Below are positions 1 through 7,832 of a stretch of 12,106 nucleotides of DNA, in pieces. Origin of the DNA: Stenotrophomonas maltophilia (GTDB taxonomy: Bacteria; Pseudomonadota; Gammaproteobacteria; Xanthomonadales; Xanthomonadaceae); NCBI GenBank assembly GCA_002386405.1, contig DGIP01000191.1, positions 1 through 12,106 on the forward strand. Reading direction: 5' to 3'. The notes beneath the pieces are model-generated. The model saw nothing but the letters and a program-made list of their open reading frames with translations. It searched no databases and was not told where the DNA came from. A program made the translations under genes and the position numbers. Every line of letters starts with the position of its first letter. Position 1 is the stretch's first letter.

Positions 1-1
1 T

Positions 2-715
2 GTTCACGTGCTGGCCACCGGCGCCGGACGAGCGGAACGTATCCACCCGCAGGTCGGCCGGGTTGATGACGATCTCATCGACCTCGTCGGCTTCGGGAAT
101 GATCGCCACGGTGGCCGCCGAGGTGTGGATGCGCCCCTGCGACTCGGTCGCCGGCACGCGCTGCACGCGGTGCGTGCCGGATTCGAACTTGAGCTTGGAA
201 TAGGCCCCGCGGCCCACCACGCGCGCCACGATTTCCTTGTAGCCGCCATGCTCGCCGGGGCTGTCCGATTCGATCTCGACCTTCCAGCCCTGGCGCTCGG
301 CATAGCGCGCGTACATGCGGAACAGGTCGCCGGCGAAGATCGCCGCTTCATCGCCGCCGGTACCGGCGCGCACTTCCAGGAACAGGTTGCCGTCGTCGCG
401 CGGATCGCGCGGCACCAGCAGCAACGCCAGGTCATGGTCCAGCTGCTGCAGGCGTTCCTGCGCGGCGGTGATTTCCTCTTCGGCCAGCTCGCGCAGGTCC
501 GGGTCGGCACGCATGGCTTCGGCGGCGGCCAGGTCGGCCAGCGCCCGCGCTTCATCGGCCAGCGCGGTGGCGATCGGCTGCAGCTGGGCGAACTCGCGCG
601 AGAAATTGCGGAAGCGCTCGTTGTCGCCGACCACGTCCGGGTCGGCCAGCAGGCGTTCAAGTTCTTCGCGGCGCTCGGCCAGCGCTTCCAGCTTACGGCG
701 CAGGGTCGGCGTCAT
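2..715 (-). CDS. prfA: Peptide chain release factor 1, N-terminal 238 residues (cut by window edge)
   Basis: Release factor 1 recognises UAA and UAG in the ribosomal A site and triggers hydrolysis of peptidyl-tRNA. The reading frame starts at the ATG at 715-713 ([20 protein letters not shown]) and stays open to the left edge. The helical domain 1 is followed by the stop-codon reading tripeptide PAT at residues 188-190. The GGQ catalytic motif at residues 233-235, within GAGGQHVN, is the last thing before the edge. Both motifs sit at the same residue numbers as in E. coli RF1, so the start is well supported. About one third of the protein is missing to the left. The gene lies directly downstream of hemA and its start overlaps the hemA end by 23 bases, so it is very likely cotranscribed. 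A methyltransferase gene (prmC/hemK) often follows prfA but cannot be seen here. Confidence 0.97.
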   Translation of the reverse strand, partial: MTPTLRRKLEALAERREELERLLADPDVVGDNERFRNFSREFAQLQPIATALADEARALADLAAAEAMRADPDLRELAEEEITAAQERLQQLDHDLALLLVPRDPRDDGNLFLEVRAGTGGDEAAIFAGDLFRMYARYAERQGWKVEIESDSPGEHGGYKEIVARVVGRGAYSKLKFESGTHRVQRVPATESQGRIHTSAATVAIIPEADEVDEIVINPADLRVDTFRSSGAGGQHVN

Positions 716-1976
716 CGTTGCTCACGGCAGGGTGTTGGTAGCCCGGCTTGGCCGGGAACAGGCGCTCGGCGGCGCGGGTCAGGTCGGTATCGCCGCTGAG
801 CGCGGCCGCGCGCAGCGCGGCGGTCGGCGGGTGCAGCAGGCGGTTGGTCAGGCCATGCGCGAGCAGCTCCAGCACTTCCTCCGGCGATTTGCCGTGGGCC
901 AGCTGCTGGCGCGCCTTGTCCAGCATTTCCACCCGGGTGGCTTCGCCATACGCGCGCAGCTGGCGCAGCGGCGCCTGGTGCTCGTTGGCCTGCAGGGTCT
1001 CGACGAACCGCGATACCTGCAATTCGATGATGGCTTCGGCTTCGGCGGCCGCCTCGCGCCGGCTGCGGCGGTTGTCCTCCACCGCGCGCTCCAGGTCGTC
1101 CACCGTGTACAGGAAGGCATCCTGCAGGTCGCCCACCCCGGTTTCGATGTCGCGCGGTACCGCCAGGTCGAACAGCAGCATCGGCTTGTGCTTCCGCGAG
1201 CGCAGCGCGGCGGCGATCTGCGCCTTGCTGATCACCGGCTCGCGCGCGGCGGTGGCCGAAAACACCACGTCGGCTTCGCCCAGGTGGCGTTCCAGCTCGG
1301 TCAGCGGCAGCGCCACGCCGCCATGGCGGGTGGCCAGCTCCTGCGCATGGGCCAGGGTGCGGTTGGCGATCAGCAGCCGGCGCACGCGGCCTTCGCTGAG
1401 GTGGCGGGCGGCCATCTCGATGGTTTCGCCGGCGCCGACCAGCAGCACGGTGGAGTCTTCCAGCCGCGCGAAGGAGTTCTGCGCCAGGCGCACCGCGGTG
1501 GAGGCCACCGAGATCGGGTTGGCGCCCACGCGGGTATCGGTGCGCGCGCGCTTGGCCACCGAGAAGGTCTGCTGGAACAAGCGGTCCAGGCGCTGGCCAA
1601 GCAGCCCATGGTCGCGCGCGATCGCCCACGCATCCTTCACCTGGCCCAGGATCTGCGGCTCGCCCAGGACCATCGAGTCCAGCCCGGTGGCGACCCGGAA
1701 CAGGTGGCGCACGGCATCGGCATCGGCATGCTGGTACAGGTAGCCATGCAGCTGCCCGGCGTGCGACTCCAGCCACTGCGCCAGCGCCTCGCCCGATTCG
1801 GCCACGGCATACAGTTCGGTGCGGTTGCAGGTGGACAGCAGCACCGCCTCGGCCACCTGCGGGGTATCGCGCAGCGACGCCAATGCCTGGGGCAGGGCGT
1901 CGCCGCCAAAGGACGCGCGTTCGCGCAGTTCCACTGGCGCGGTCTGGTGATTCAGTCCGAGCACCCACAGGGTCAT
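693..1976 (-). CDS. hemA: Glutamyl-tRNA reductase
   Basis: HemA reduces Glu-tRNA(Glu) with NADPH to glutamate-1-semialdehyde, the first committed step of C5 tetrapyrrole synthesis in the cytosol. The protein has 427 residues, a normal length. The N-terminal catalytic domain carries the nucleophilic Cys50 in the motif STCNRTE (residues 48-54). The family signature [16 protein letters not shown] lies at about 99-114. The NADPH-binding Rossmann domain starts with VLLVGAGE (177-184). The helical dimerisation domain fills the rest, after about residue 310. The start at 1976-1974 gives the usual [10 protein letters not shown] opening; the ribosome binding site before it is weak. Its tail (NDDADPAP) overlaps the start of prfA. 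It is transcribed away from the TPR gene across a 64-base gap, so the two promoters must lie close together or overlap. Confidence 0.98.
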   Translation of the reverse strand: MTLWVLGLNHQTAPVELRERASFGGDALPQALASLRDTPQVAEAVLLSTCNRTELYAVAESGEALAQWLESHAGQLHGYLYQHADADAVRHLFRVATGLDSMVLGEPQILGQVKDAWAIARDHGLLGQRLDRLFQQTFSVAKRARTDTRVGANPISVASTAVRLAQNSFARLEDSTVLLVGAGETIEMAARHLSEGRVRRLLIANRTLAHAQELATRHGGVALPLTELERHLGEADVVFSATAAREPVISKAQIAAALRSRKHKPMLLFDLAVPRDIETGVGDLQDAFLYTVDDLERAVEDNRRSRREAAAEAEAIIELQVSRFVETLQANEHQAPLRQLRAYGEATRVEMLDKARQQLAHGKSPEEVLELLAHGLTNRLLHPPTAALRAAALSGDTDLTRAAERLFPAKPGYQHPAVSNDDADPAP

Positions 1977-2040
1977 TGTTCAGTTGCTTGCGATAAGCTG
2001 CTGGCCATTCAAGTCGTCATTTTAAGGCCAGAAGCCCCCG
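1977..2040. promoter_or_regulatory. Divergent hemA / TPR-gene promoter region
   Basis: Both flanking genes are transcribed outward from this 64-base gap, so it should hold at least parts of two promoters. It is the most AT-rich stretch nearby. On the minus strand TAAAAT (plus-strand 2019-2024) is a possible -10 for hemA, but its -35 would fall inside the TPR gene and is not convincing. A perfect inverted repeat, CTGGCC at 2001-2006 and GGCCAG at 2026-2031 with a 19-base spacer, spans the middle and could be an operator or chance. I cannot place either promoter with certainty. Confidence 0.45.
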
Positions 2041-3726
2041 ATGCCCGCATTGATTCGCATCTCCAGCGTTCTGCTGCTGTCCCTGTTCACCGCCAACGCC
2101 CTGGCGGCAGCCCCGGCTGCCCCGGCCGGCAAGGCCGGAACGGCCGAACCGGCATCGTTGACCCCGGTCATGGCCGGTGAGTTCGCGCTGCAGGCGGGCA
2201 AGCTGCCCGAGGCCGCGCGCTGGTACCTGGAAGCCGCCGAGGCAGGCCGTGACGATGCTGGCCTGGCCGAGCGCGCCACCCGGATCGCCATGCTCGCCGA
2301 CGATGACAAGCGCGCCACCCGCGCGCTGGCCTTGTGGGAGAAGCGTGCGCCCCGTTCGCTGGCCATGCGCAGCGCCGCCGCCGCGCTGGACCTGCGCAAG
2401 GGCGATGTGAAGGGCGCGCGGACCGAGCTGGCCACCCTGCTGCGCGGCCCTGACCCGCGCGGCTGGAAGTTCGCGCTGGCTGCGCTGGTCGGCGGGGGCC
2501 GCGACCCGGCCGCCGCCGCCGATGTGCTGGGCCGGCTGGTCGACGACAACGCCATCCCCAACCAGCTCGAGCCCTGGCAGGAATTTGGCCGGCTGGCCAT
2601 GCGCATGGACCGCCCCGAGCTGGCCCGGCGCATGGTCGATGAAGTGGTGCGCCGCTTCCCCGGTGAGCCGCGCGTGGCGCTGCTCAATGCCAGCCTGATG
2701 TTCCAGGCCGGCAAGACCGACGAGGCACTGGCGGCGCTGCGTTCGGTGGAACCGCGCACCGCCGACGACCCGGAGCTGCGCAACGCGGTGGCTATCGCCT
2801 ACGACGCGATGGGCGATGCGAAATCGGCCGAGCGCGTGCTCGCGGTCGGTCCGCAGAACGTGCAGACCTGGGGCATGCGCGCCTCGCTGCTGGCCAAGCA
2901 GAAAGACGATGTGGCGCTGCTGGCGCTGTACACCGACCTTTCAAAGCAGGCGACCAAGCCGGACCCGGCGCAGCGCCTGCTGCTGGGCAAGATCGCCGAA
3001 TACCTCAAGCGCCACGCCGAAGCGGTGGACTGGTACCTCAGCGTGCCGGGTGGCGAAGAACGTGCCGAAGCGCGCCTGCGCGCGGCCAGCGCCCAGTACG
3101 AACTGGGCCAGACCGACAAGGCCTTCGCCGGGGTCCACGCGATCCAGTCCGACGCCATGATCGACGACGAAGCACGGCGCGACGCCTACCTGCTCGAGGC
3201 CGAGCTGCGCCAGCGGGGCGATGACCTGCCGGGTGAGCTGGACGCGCTGGCCCGGGGTCTGGCGGCCTACCCCGACGAGAACGCGCTGCTGTATGCCCGC
3301 GCCTTGGCCTGGGAGCGCCGCGACGACGTGCCCCGCGCCGAAGCGGACCTGCGCAAGATCCTGGTGACCGAACCGGAGAACGTGGCCGCGCTCAACGCGC
3401 TGGGCTACACCCTGGCCGACCGTACCCCCCGCTACCAGGAAGCATTGGAACTGATCGACCGCGCCCGCGTGGCCGAGCCGGACAACGCCGCCATCGTCGA
3501 CAGCTATGGCTGGGTGCTCTATCGCCTGGGACGCAACGAAGAGGCGCTGGTGCAGCTGCGCCGGGCCTGGACGCTGGCCAAGGACCCGGAAATCGCCGCG
3601 CACGTGGGCGAGGTGCTGTGGGTGCTCGGCCGCAAGGACGAAGCCCGCCGCTTCTTCGATGAAGCGCGCAAGCTGGACCCGGAAAACCGTGCGCTGCAGC
3701 GCGTGATCGAGAAATACGGCGTATGA
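2041..3726 (+). CDS. Exported tetratricopeptide-repeat protein, LbcA-like
   Basis: This 561-residue protein is a chain of helical TPR pairs behind an export signal. The N-terminus [20 protein letters not shown] followed by LAAAP is a type I signal peptide with a likely cut after ALA at about residue 22. It contains no cysteine, so no lipobox. TPR-like helices run from about residue 44 to the end. The clearest repeats are near 446-480 ([11 protein letters not shown]), 482-512 ([19 protein letters not shown]) and 516-550 ([19 protein letters not shown]). Size and position, between hemA and lolB, match Pseudomonas PA4667 (LbcA), a TPR lipoprotein that binds the periplasmic protease CtpA. By analogy this is a periplasmic adaptor, but that is inference and protease partnership is unproven here. 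It overlaps lolB by 4 bases (ATGA), suggesting coupled translation. Confidence 0.9.
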   Translation: MPALIRISSVLLLSLFTANALAAAPAAPAGKAGTAEPASLTPVMAGEFALQAGKLPEAARWYLEAAEAGRDDAGLAERATRIAMLADDDKRATRALALWEKRAPRSLAMRSAAAALDLRKGDVKGARTELATLLRGPDPRGWKFALAALVGGGRDPAAAADVLGRLVDDNAIPNQLEPWQEFGRLAMRMDRPELARRMVDEVVRRFPGEPRVALLNASLMFQAGKTDEALAALRSVEPRTADDPELRNAVAIAYDAMGDAKSAERVLAVGPQNVQTWGMRASLLAKQKDDVALLALYTDLSKQATKPDPAQRLLLGKIAEYLKRHAEAVDWYLSVPGGEERAEARLRAASAQYELGQTDKAFAGVHAIQSDAMIDDEARRDAYLLEAELRQRGDDLPGELDALARGLAAYPDENALLYARALAWERRDDVPRAEADLRKILVTEPENVAALNALGYTLADRTPRYQEALELIDRARVAEPDNAAIVDSYGWVLYRLGRNEEALVQLRRAWTLAKDPEIAAHVGEVLWVLGRKDEARRFFDEARKLDPENRALQRVIEKYGV

Positions 3727-4382
3727 GCATGTTTCCCCTGAAGGCCGCCTTCGCGGCGGCCCTGGCTGTGTCGTTGTCTGCCTGCGTGTCGCTGGACACG
3801 CGCAAGGCCCCGGCGGCACCCGATGTGGTGACCGCCGTCAGCGCCGAAGCGCAGCAGGCCGAGGCCGCGCGCGTGGACGCGCTGCGCGCGCAGCCGGCGT
3901 GGTCGTTCCAGGGCCGGGTCGCGGTCAGCAAGGGGCGCAACGGCGGCAGCGGCCGCATCGACTGGCAGCAGCAGGCGCGCCAGTACGTGGTGTCGCTGAG
4001 CGCGCCGGTCACCCGGCAGAGCTGGACCCTGAGCGGTGACAGCGAGAACCGCTCAGGGCGCCTGGACGGTGTGGAAGGTGGCCCGCGCCAGGGCGAGGAT
4101 GCGCAGCAGGTGCTGCTGGAGGCCACCGGCTGGGATATCCCGGTCAACCAGTTGCCGGACTGGGTGCGCGGCCTGGTCGCCGGAGGGGCGACGGCCGCCG
4201 AGATCTATCGCGATGCCGAAGGCCGACCCCGCCGGGTGCGCCAGATGGGCTGGGACATCCAGTTCCTGGACTGGTACCCGGCTGAAGGCGACCGCCCGGT
4301 CCTGCCGCGGCGGATCGAAGCGGTCAATGGCGACGCCAAGGTGCGCCTGCTGGTCGATGGCTGGGTGCTGGGCAGCCCATGA
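3723..4382 (+). CDS. lolB: Outer-membrane lipoprotein receptor LolB
   Basis: LolB takes lipoproteins from the periplasmic carrier LolA and inserts them into the inner leaflet of the outer membrane. The protein has 219 residues. It starts with a lipoprotein signal peptide ending in the lipobox L18-S19-A20-C21, so Cys21 becomes the lipidated residue; Val22 follows, with no Asp retention signal for the inner membrane. The LolB beta-barrel fold is visible in [20 protein letters not shown] (60-79), the [16 protein letters not shown] stretch (136-151) and the C-terminal strand [10 protein letters not shown]. The E. coli loop with Leu68 seems to align with SAPVTRQS (93-100), which has Val instead of Leu. 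The ATG overlaps the upstream stop and the gene's own stop overlaps the ispE start, both as ATGA. The identification rests on motifs plus conserved synteny. Confidence 0.95.
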   Translation: MSMFPLKAAFAAALAVSLSACVSLDTRKAPAAPDVVTAVSAEAQQAEAARVDALRAQPAWSFQGRVAVSKGRNGGSGRIDWQQQARQYVVSLSAPVTRQSWTLSGDSENRSGRLDGVEGGPRQGEDAQQVLLEATGWDIPVNQLPDWVRGLVAGGATAAEIYRDAEGRPRRVRQMGWDIQFLDWYPAEGDRPVLPRRIEAVNGDAKVRLLVDGWVLGSP

Positions 4383-5248
4383 GCGCGCTGGACCTGAACG
4401 CCAGCGGGCCGTGGTTTCCGGCCCCGGCCAAGCTGAACCTGTTCCTGCACATCACCGGCCGCAGGGCCGACGGCTACCACGAACTGCAGAGCGTGTTCCG
4501 GCTGCTCGACTGGGGTGACCGGGTCCGGCTGCAGGTGCGTGAAGATGGCCTGGTCCGCCGCGACGGGCCGTCCGTGCCGGGCGTGGCCGAGGCCGATGAC
4601 CTCGCCGTGCGTGCGGCGATGCTTCTCAAAAAGCATGCAAACGTCGGCCAAGGTGTGGATATCACCGTCGAAAAGTGCGTTCCGGCGGGTGGCGGTTTCG
4701 GCGGCGGGTCTTCCGATGCGGCCACCGTGCTGGTCGCGCTCAACCGGCTGTGGCGCGTGGGCCTGGATGAAGATGCACTGGCCGGATTGGGCCTGCAGCT
4801 GGGCGCGGACGTGCCGGTGTTCATTCGCGGCCGCAACGCCTGGGCCGAAGGGGTGGGGGAGCAGCTGACCCCGCTGGCGCTGCCGCCGGCCTGGTATGTC
4901 ATCGCCGACCCCGGCGTTCACGTGCCCACGGCCGCACTTTTCGCCAGTCCCGATTTGACGCGCGACGCCCCAGTAGCGAAAATAGCGGACTTCGCTTCCG
5001 GGTCTTTGCTCGGGAATGCGTTCGAGCCGGTACTGCGCCGTCGCGAACCTGCCGTCAAGGCAGTGCTCATCGCGTTGGACAGGATTGGCCGGGCACGACT
5101 CACCGGGTCGGGAAGCGGTTGTTTCGTCGAGTTCGCCACGCGCGCTGCTGCAGAGCAGGGCCTGGCGCGGTTGCCGAAGGAACTGCGGGCATGGGTGGCT
5201 GCGGGCGTGGAGCGCTCGCCACTGCTTGATGTACTCGAGCGTTATTGA
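4379..5248 (+). CDS. ispE: 4-diphosphocytidyl-2-C-methyl-D-erythritol kinase
   Basis: IspE phosphorylates CDP-methylerythritol with ATP in the MEP pathway of isoprenoid precursor synthesis, in the cytosol. It is a 289-residue GHMP-family kinase. The substrate segment [20 protein letters not shown] (16-35) contains the expected catalytic Lys18. The glycine-rich ATP loop [13 protein letters not shown] spans 102-114. LGADVPVF (141-148) supplies the catalytic Asp144. The late GHMP motif [12 protein letters not shown] spans 241-252. It is the third gene of a tightly overlapped set with the TPR gene and lolB; its ATG overlaps the lolB stop. Two stretches (about 4615-4690 and 4930-5130) use codons unlike the neighbours, such as AAA, GTA, TTG and the rare ATA for Ile202, though the protein motifs are intact. 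The tRNA-Gln gene begins 9 bases after the stop. Confidence 0.98.
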   Translation: MSALDLNASGPWFPAPAKLNLFLHITGRRADGYHELQSVFRLLDWGDRVRLQVREDGLVRRDGPSVPGVAEADDLAVRAAMLLKKHANVGQGVDITVEKCVPAGGGFGGGSSDAATVLVALNRLWRVGLDEDALAGLGLQLGADVPVFIRGRNAWAEGVGEQLTPLALPPAWYVIADPGVHVPTAALFASPDLTRDAPVAKIADFASGSLLGNAFEPVLRRREPAVKAVLIALDRIGRARLTGSGSGCFVEFATRAAAEQGLARLPKELRAWVAAGVERSPLLDVLERY

Positions 5249-5257
5249 TTTTGATGC

Positions 5258-5334
5258 AGGGGCGTCGCCAAGAGGCCCAAGGCACCAGGTTTTGATCCTG
5301 GCATTCGGAGGTTCGAATCCTCCCGCCCCTGCCA
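5258..5334 (+). tRNA. tRNA-Gln (anticodon TTG)
   Basis: A full cloverleaf can be drawn. The acceptor arms AGGGGCG (5258-5264) and CGCCCCT (5324-5330) pair over 7 bases. The D arm is GCC/GGC, and the anticodon stem CCAGG/CCTGG (5285-5289 and 5297-5301) encloses the loop TTTTGAT. The anticodon TTG lies at 5292-5294, reading CAA and possibly CAG by wobble. The T arm is GGAGG/CCTCC around TTCGAAT. G73 and an encoded CCA (5332-5334) complete it. The weak A1-U72 pair and G73 fit glutaminyl-tRNA synthetase identity. It lies between ispE and prs as in Pseudomonas, and the 9-base gap to ispE suggests it is cut from a longer transcript. Confidence 0.97.
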
Positions 5335-5465
5335 CTTGCGGACGCCAACCGCGTTCCATGCGCATGCTGCGCGGACACGGTTGAACGGCCGCGGTGTTGT
5401 CACCGCAGACGTCCTCGGGCGCCGGCGGCAGAGTTCTCCGCCAATCGCTCCCGCCCGAGACCGTC
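5335..5465 (+). promoter_or_regulatory. Leader region between tRNA-Gln and prs
   Basis: This 131-base gap holds no gene I can support. It contains a perfect hairpin GCGGTG-TTGT-CACCGC (5391-5406) and a 10-base palindrome CATGCGCATG (5357-5366). No convincing -35/-10 pair or uridine-rich terminator is visible, so prs may be transcribed partly by read-through from the ispE-tRNA unit. Confidence 0.3.
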
Positions 5466-6428
5466 ATGATGCAAGATCACCCGAACCTGCTGGTATTTTC
5501 CGGCAACGCCAACAAGCGCCTTGCGCAGAGCATCTGCAAGGAACTGGGGGTGCGACCGGGCAAGGCACTGGTCTCGCGCTTCTCCGATGGTGAAGTGCAG
5601 GTCGAAATCGAAGAGAACGTCCGCAAGCAGGACGTCTTCGTGATCCAGCCGACCTGCGCGCCCAGCGCCGAGAACCTGATGGAACTGCTGGTCCTGATCG
5701 ATGCGCTCAAGCGCGCCTCGGTCAACAGTGTCACCGCCGTGGTGCCGTATTTCGGTTACTCGCGCCAGGATCGCCGCATGCGCTCCTCGCGCGTGCCGAT
5801 CACCGCCAAGGTAGCCGCCAAGATGTTCAGCGCCGTTGGCGCCGACCGCGTCCTGACGGTGGACCTGCATGCCGACCAGATCCAGGGGTTCTTCGACATG
5901 CCGGTGGACAACGTGTATGCCTCGCCGCTGTTGCTCGCCGATATCTGGCGCGCCTACGGCACGGAAAACCTGATCGTGGTGTCCCCGGACGTGGGTGGCG
6001 TGGTGCGTGCGCGCGCCGTCGCCAAGCGCCTGGACGATGCCGACCTGGCGATCATCGACAAGCGCCGTCCGCGCGCCAACGTCTCCACCGTGATGAACAT
6101 CATCGGTGACGTCGAAGGCAAGACCTGCGTGATGGTCGATGACATCGTCGATACCGCCGGCACCCTGTGTGCGGCCGCCGCGGCGCTGAAGGCGCGTGGC
6201 GCCCTCAAGGTGGCCGCGTACTGCACCCACGCCGTGCTCTCGGGCCCGGCGGTGGACAACATCAACAACTCCCAGCTCGACGAGCTGGTGGTGACCGATA
6301 CCATCCCGCTGCGTGAAGAAGCGCGCGTGTGCAGCAAGATCCGCCAGCTCAGCGTGGCGGAAATGCTGGCCGAAACGATGCGCCGCATCGCCTTCGGCGA
6401 GTCGGTCAGCTCGCTGTACGTGGATTGA
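5466..6428 (+). CDS. prs: Ribose-phosphate pyrophosphokinase (PRPP synthetase)
   Basis: Prs makes PRPP from ribose 5-phosphate and ATP, feeding purine, pyrimidine, histidine, tryptophan and NAD synthesis. From the ATG at 5466 it has 320 residues, close to the 315 of E. coli. The ATP loop region [11 protein letters not shown] (96-106), the [11 protein letters not shown] segment with the active-site His135 (133-143), KRRPRAN (199-205) and the PRPP-binding loop [13 protein letters not shown] (222-234) are all present, so it is a normal bacterial class I enzyme. The frame is open upstream to another ATG at 5394, but that would add 24 residues with no family counterpart. The adjacent ATG at 5469 (319 residues) is an equally good start. 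The ribosome binding site is weak. It follows tRNA-Gln in the conserved order. Confidence 0.97.
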   Translation: MMQDHPNLLVFSGNANKRLAQSICKELGVRPGKALVSRFSDGEVQVEIEENVRKQDVFVIQPTCAPSAENLMELLVLIDALKRASVNSVTAVVPYFGYSRQDRRMRSSRVPITAKVAAKMFSAVGADRVLTVDLHADQIQGFFDMPVDNVYASPLLLADIWRAYGTENLIVVSPDVGGVVRARAVAKRLDDADLAIIDKRRPRANVSTVMNIIGDVEGKTCVMVDDIVDTAGTLCAAAAALKARGALKVAAYCTHAVLSGPAVDNINNSQLDELVVTDTIPLREEARVCSKIRQLSVAEMLAETMRRIAFGESVSSLYVD

Positions 6429-6437
6429 TTCGTTTTT

Positions 6438-6494
6438 CCTGGCCGCCGGCAACGGCAGCCAGGGCCCCGGGGACGTCTGGTCGCGGACGTGCCC
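6438..6494 (+). promoter_or_regulatory. Two hairpins in the prs-rplY gap, candidate rplY leader
   Basis: The 112-base gap between prs and rplY holds two consecutive stem-loops. The first (6438-6463) has ten pairs and one C-A mismatch, closed by a GCAA loop of the stable GNRA type. The second pairs 6469-6476 with 6487-6494 with one G-G mismatch. Neither is followed by a run of T on the plus strand, and the T5 run at 6433-6437 lies before the first stem, so they are not ordinary terminators. A leader structure acting on L25 synthesis, or an mRNA-stability element, is possible. Function is inferred from position only. Confidence 0.35.
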
Positions 6495-6540
6495 TTCATC
6501 GCCAAGCCATTCCGGCAAGGCAACAACTGGTAGAAGCAAA

Positions 6541-7158
6541 ATGTCGAAGACCCATGAAATCAAGGTCACCAAGCGTGAACTGCAGCGTAAGGGTGCGAGC
6601 CGCCGCCTGCGTCACGCCGGTGTGATCCCGGCCATCGTGTACGGTGGCAACGCCGAACCGGTCGCCATCAGCCTGGACCACAACGCCACCTGGCTGGCCC
6701 AGCAGAACGAGTGGTTCTACTCGTCGATCCTGAGCCTGAACCTGGACGGCCAGATCACCAAGGTCCTGCTGCGTGACATGCAGCGCCACCCGCACAAGCA
6801 GCTGATCATGCACCTGGATTTCCTGCGCGTGGATGAGAACCAGGCCCTGACCGCTTCGGTGCCGCTGCACTTCCTCAACGAAGACACCTCGCCGGCCGGC
6901 AAGGCTGCCGACGTCGTGGTCACCCACGAACTGAAGGAAGTCACCGTCAGCTGCCTGCCGAAGGACCTGCCGGAGTCGATCGACGTCGACCTGGGCGAGC
7001 TGAAGGCGGGCGACGTGGTGTACCTGTCCAACATCAAGCTGCCCAAGGGCGTTGAGATCGTTGCCCTGGCCCAGGGCAAGGACCACGACGACGCCATCGT
7101 CACTGCCAAGCACGGCAAGGGCGAAGCCGCTGACGAAGAAGTGGCTGCTGCAGAGTAA
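6541..7158 (+). CDS. rplY: 50S ribosomal protein L25, long CTC form
   Basis: L25 binds 5S rRNA in the large ribosomal subunit. This 205-residue protein is the long form (general stress protein CTC type), not the short form of about 94 residues in E. coli. The N-terminal L25 domain covers about residues 1-95, with the basic rRNA-facing segment KRELQRKGASRRLRHAGVIP (11-30) and YGGNAEPVAI. The C-terminal CTC beta-domain covers about 100-190 (ASVPLHFLNEDTSPAGKAA, then VSCLPKDLPESIDVD). It ends in an acidic Ala/Glu tail. The start at 6541 follows a weak AGAAG site, and the family begins here (MSKTHEIKV); the open frame upstream is not coding. It heads the rplY-pth-ychF group. Confidence 0.97.
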   Translation: MSKTHEIKVTKRELQRKGASRRLRHAGVIPAIVYGGNAEPVAISLDHNATWLAQQNEWFYSSILSLNLDGQITKVLLRDMQRHPHKQLIMHLDFLRVDENQALTASVPLHFLNEDTSPAGKAADVVVTHELKEVTVSCLPKDLPESIDVDLGELKAGDVVYLSNIKLPKGVEIVALAQGKDHDDAIVTAKHGKGEAADEEVAAAE

Positions 7159-7165
7159 GTGATTG

Positions 7166-7193
7166 CGGCGCCTGTCCCTCGGGGCAGGCGCCG
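7166..7193 (+). terminator. Strong hairpin after rplY (attenuator or terminator)
   Basis: A 12-pair stem (7166-7177 with 7182-7193, one T-G wobble) is closed by CTCG, which fits the very stable YNMG tetraloop class. It begins 7 bases after the rplY stop and is followed by GTTTCT, a short T run, so termination is probably partial. It could lower pth expression relative to the ribosomal protein gene or mark the 3' end of an rplY transcript. Confidence 0.6.
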
Positions 7194-7203
7194 TTTCTGC
7201 ATG

Positions 7204-7222
7204 TACCGGCACACCGCCGGTA
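7204..7222 (+). other. Second hairpin in the pth leader
   Basis: TACCGGC (7204-7210) and GCCGGTA (7216-7222) form a perfect 7-pair stem with the 5-base loop ACACC. It sits between the rplY terminator-like hairpin and the purine-rich ribosome binding site of pth (GAAGAAGAG, near 7228-7236). It does not cover that site. The role is unknown. Confidence 0.4.
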
Positions 7223-7238
7223 GCGATGAAGAAGAGCG

Positions 7239-7817
7239 ATGACAGGATTGCGATTGATCGTTGGCCTGGGTAACCCCGGACCCGAGCACGCCCAGACCCG
7301 GCACAATGCCGGGTTTCGTTTCATTGACGCCCTGGTCGCGCAGGCCGGCGCGCGCTGGAGCGTGGACAGCAAGCTGTTCGGCGAGACCGCCAAGGTCGAC
7401 ATCGCCGGCCAACCGGTGTGGCTGCTCAAGCCCGCCACCTTCATGAATCTCAGTGGCAAGTCGGTCACCGCCGCCCAGCGCTTCTGGAAGATCGAGCCCG
7501 AACAAACCCTGCTGGCGCACGACGAACTGGACCTGCCGCCCGGCGTGGCCCGGCTCAAGTTCGATGGCGGCCACGGCGGCCAGAACGGCCTGCGTGACAC
7601 CATCCGCCTGCTCGGCCATGGAAAGTTCCACCGCCTGCGCATCGGCATCGGTCATCCCGGTCACAAGGACCGCGTGGTGCCATGGGTGCTCGGCCGTGCC
7701 AGCAAGGACGATGACGTGCTGATCGGGCATGCCATCGACGACGCCATCGACGTACTGCCGCTGGCCGTGCGTGGCGATTACAGTGAGGCGATGAAGCGCC
7801 TGCACACCCCGAAATAA
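7239..7817 (+). CDS. pth: Peptidyl-tRNA hydrolase
   Basis: Pth cleaves peptidyl-tRNAs that drop off the ribosome and recycles the tRNA. The protein has 192 residues, matching the bacterial family. The opening LRLIVGLGNPG carries Asn12. TRHNAGFRFID has the catalytic His22, and AHDELDLPPG has Asp95; these correspond to Asn10, His20 and Asp93 of E. coli Pth. FMNLSGKSV (68-76) and GGHGGQNGLRD (110-120) are the other family signatures. The start is preceded by a good GAAGAAGAG ribosome binding site. The gene lies in the usual order after rplY and 15 bases before ychF, so pth and ychF are very likely one transcript. Confidence 0.98.
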   Translation: MTGLRLIVGLGNPGPEHAQTRHNAGFRFIDALVAQAGARWSVDSKLFGETAKVDIAGQPVWLLKPATFMNLSGKSVTAAQRFWKIEPEQTLLAHDELDLPPGVARLKFDGGHGGQNGLRDTIRLLGHGKFHRLRIGIGHPGHKDRVVPWVLGRASKDDDVLIGHAIDDAIDVLPLAVRGDYSEAMKRLHTPK

Positions 7818-7832
7818 CAGAGGCTGTCAAAG

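Noticed and set aside
315..2180. A 621-codon open frame on the plus strand across prfA, hemA and the start of the TPR gene
   Set aside because: It runs antisense to two clear housekeeping genes and has low-complexity composition with no family features.
5394..5465. Upstream ATG extending prs by 24 residues
   Set aside because: The added residues do not resemble the start of any PRPP synthetase, and the stretch holds a hairpin across the start; the family begins near 5466.
4205..5467. A 420-codon open frame on the minus strand opposite lolB, ispE and tRNA-Gln
   Set aside because: It spans a tRNA gene and two confident genes on the other strand, and shows no domain.
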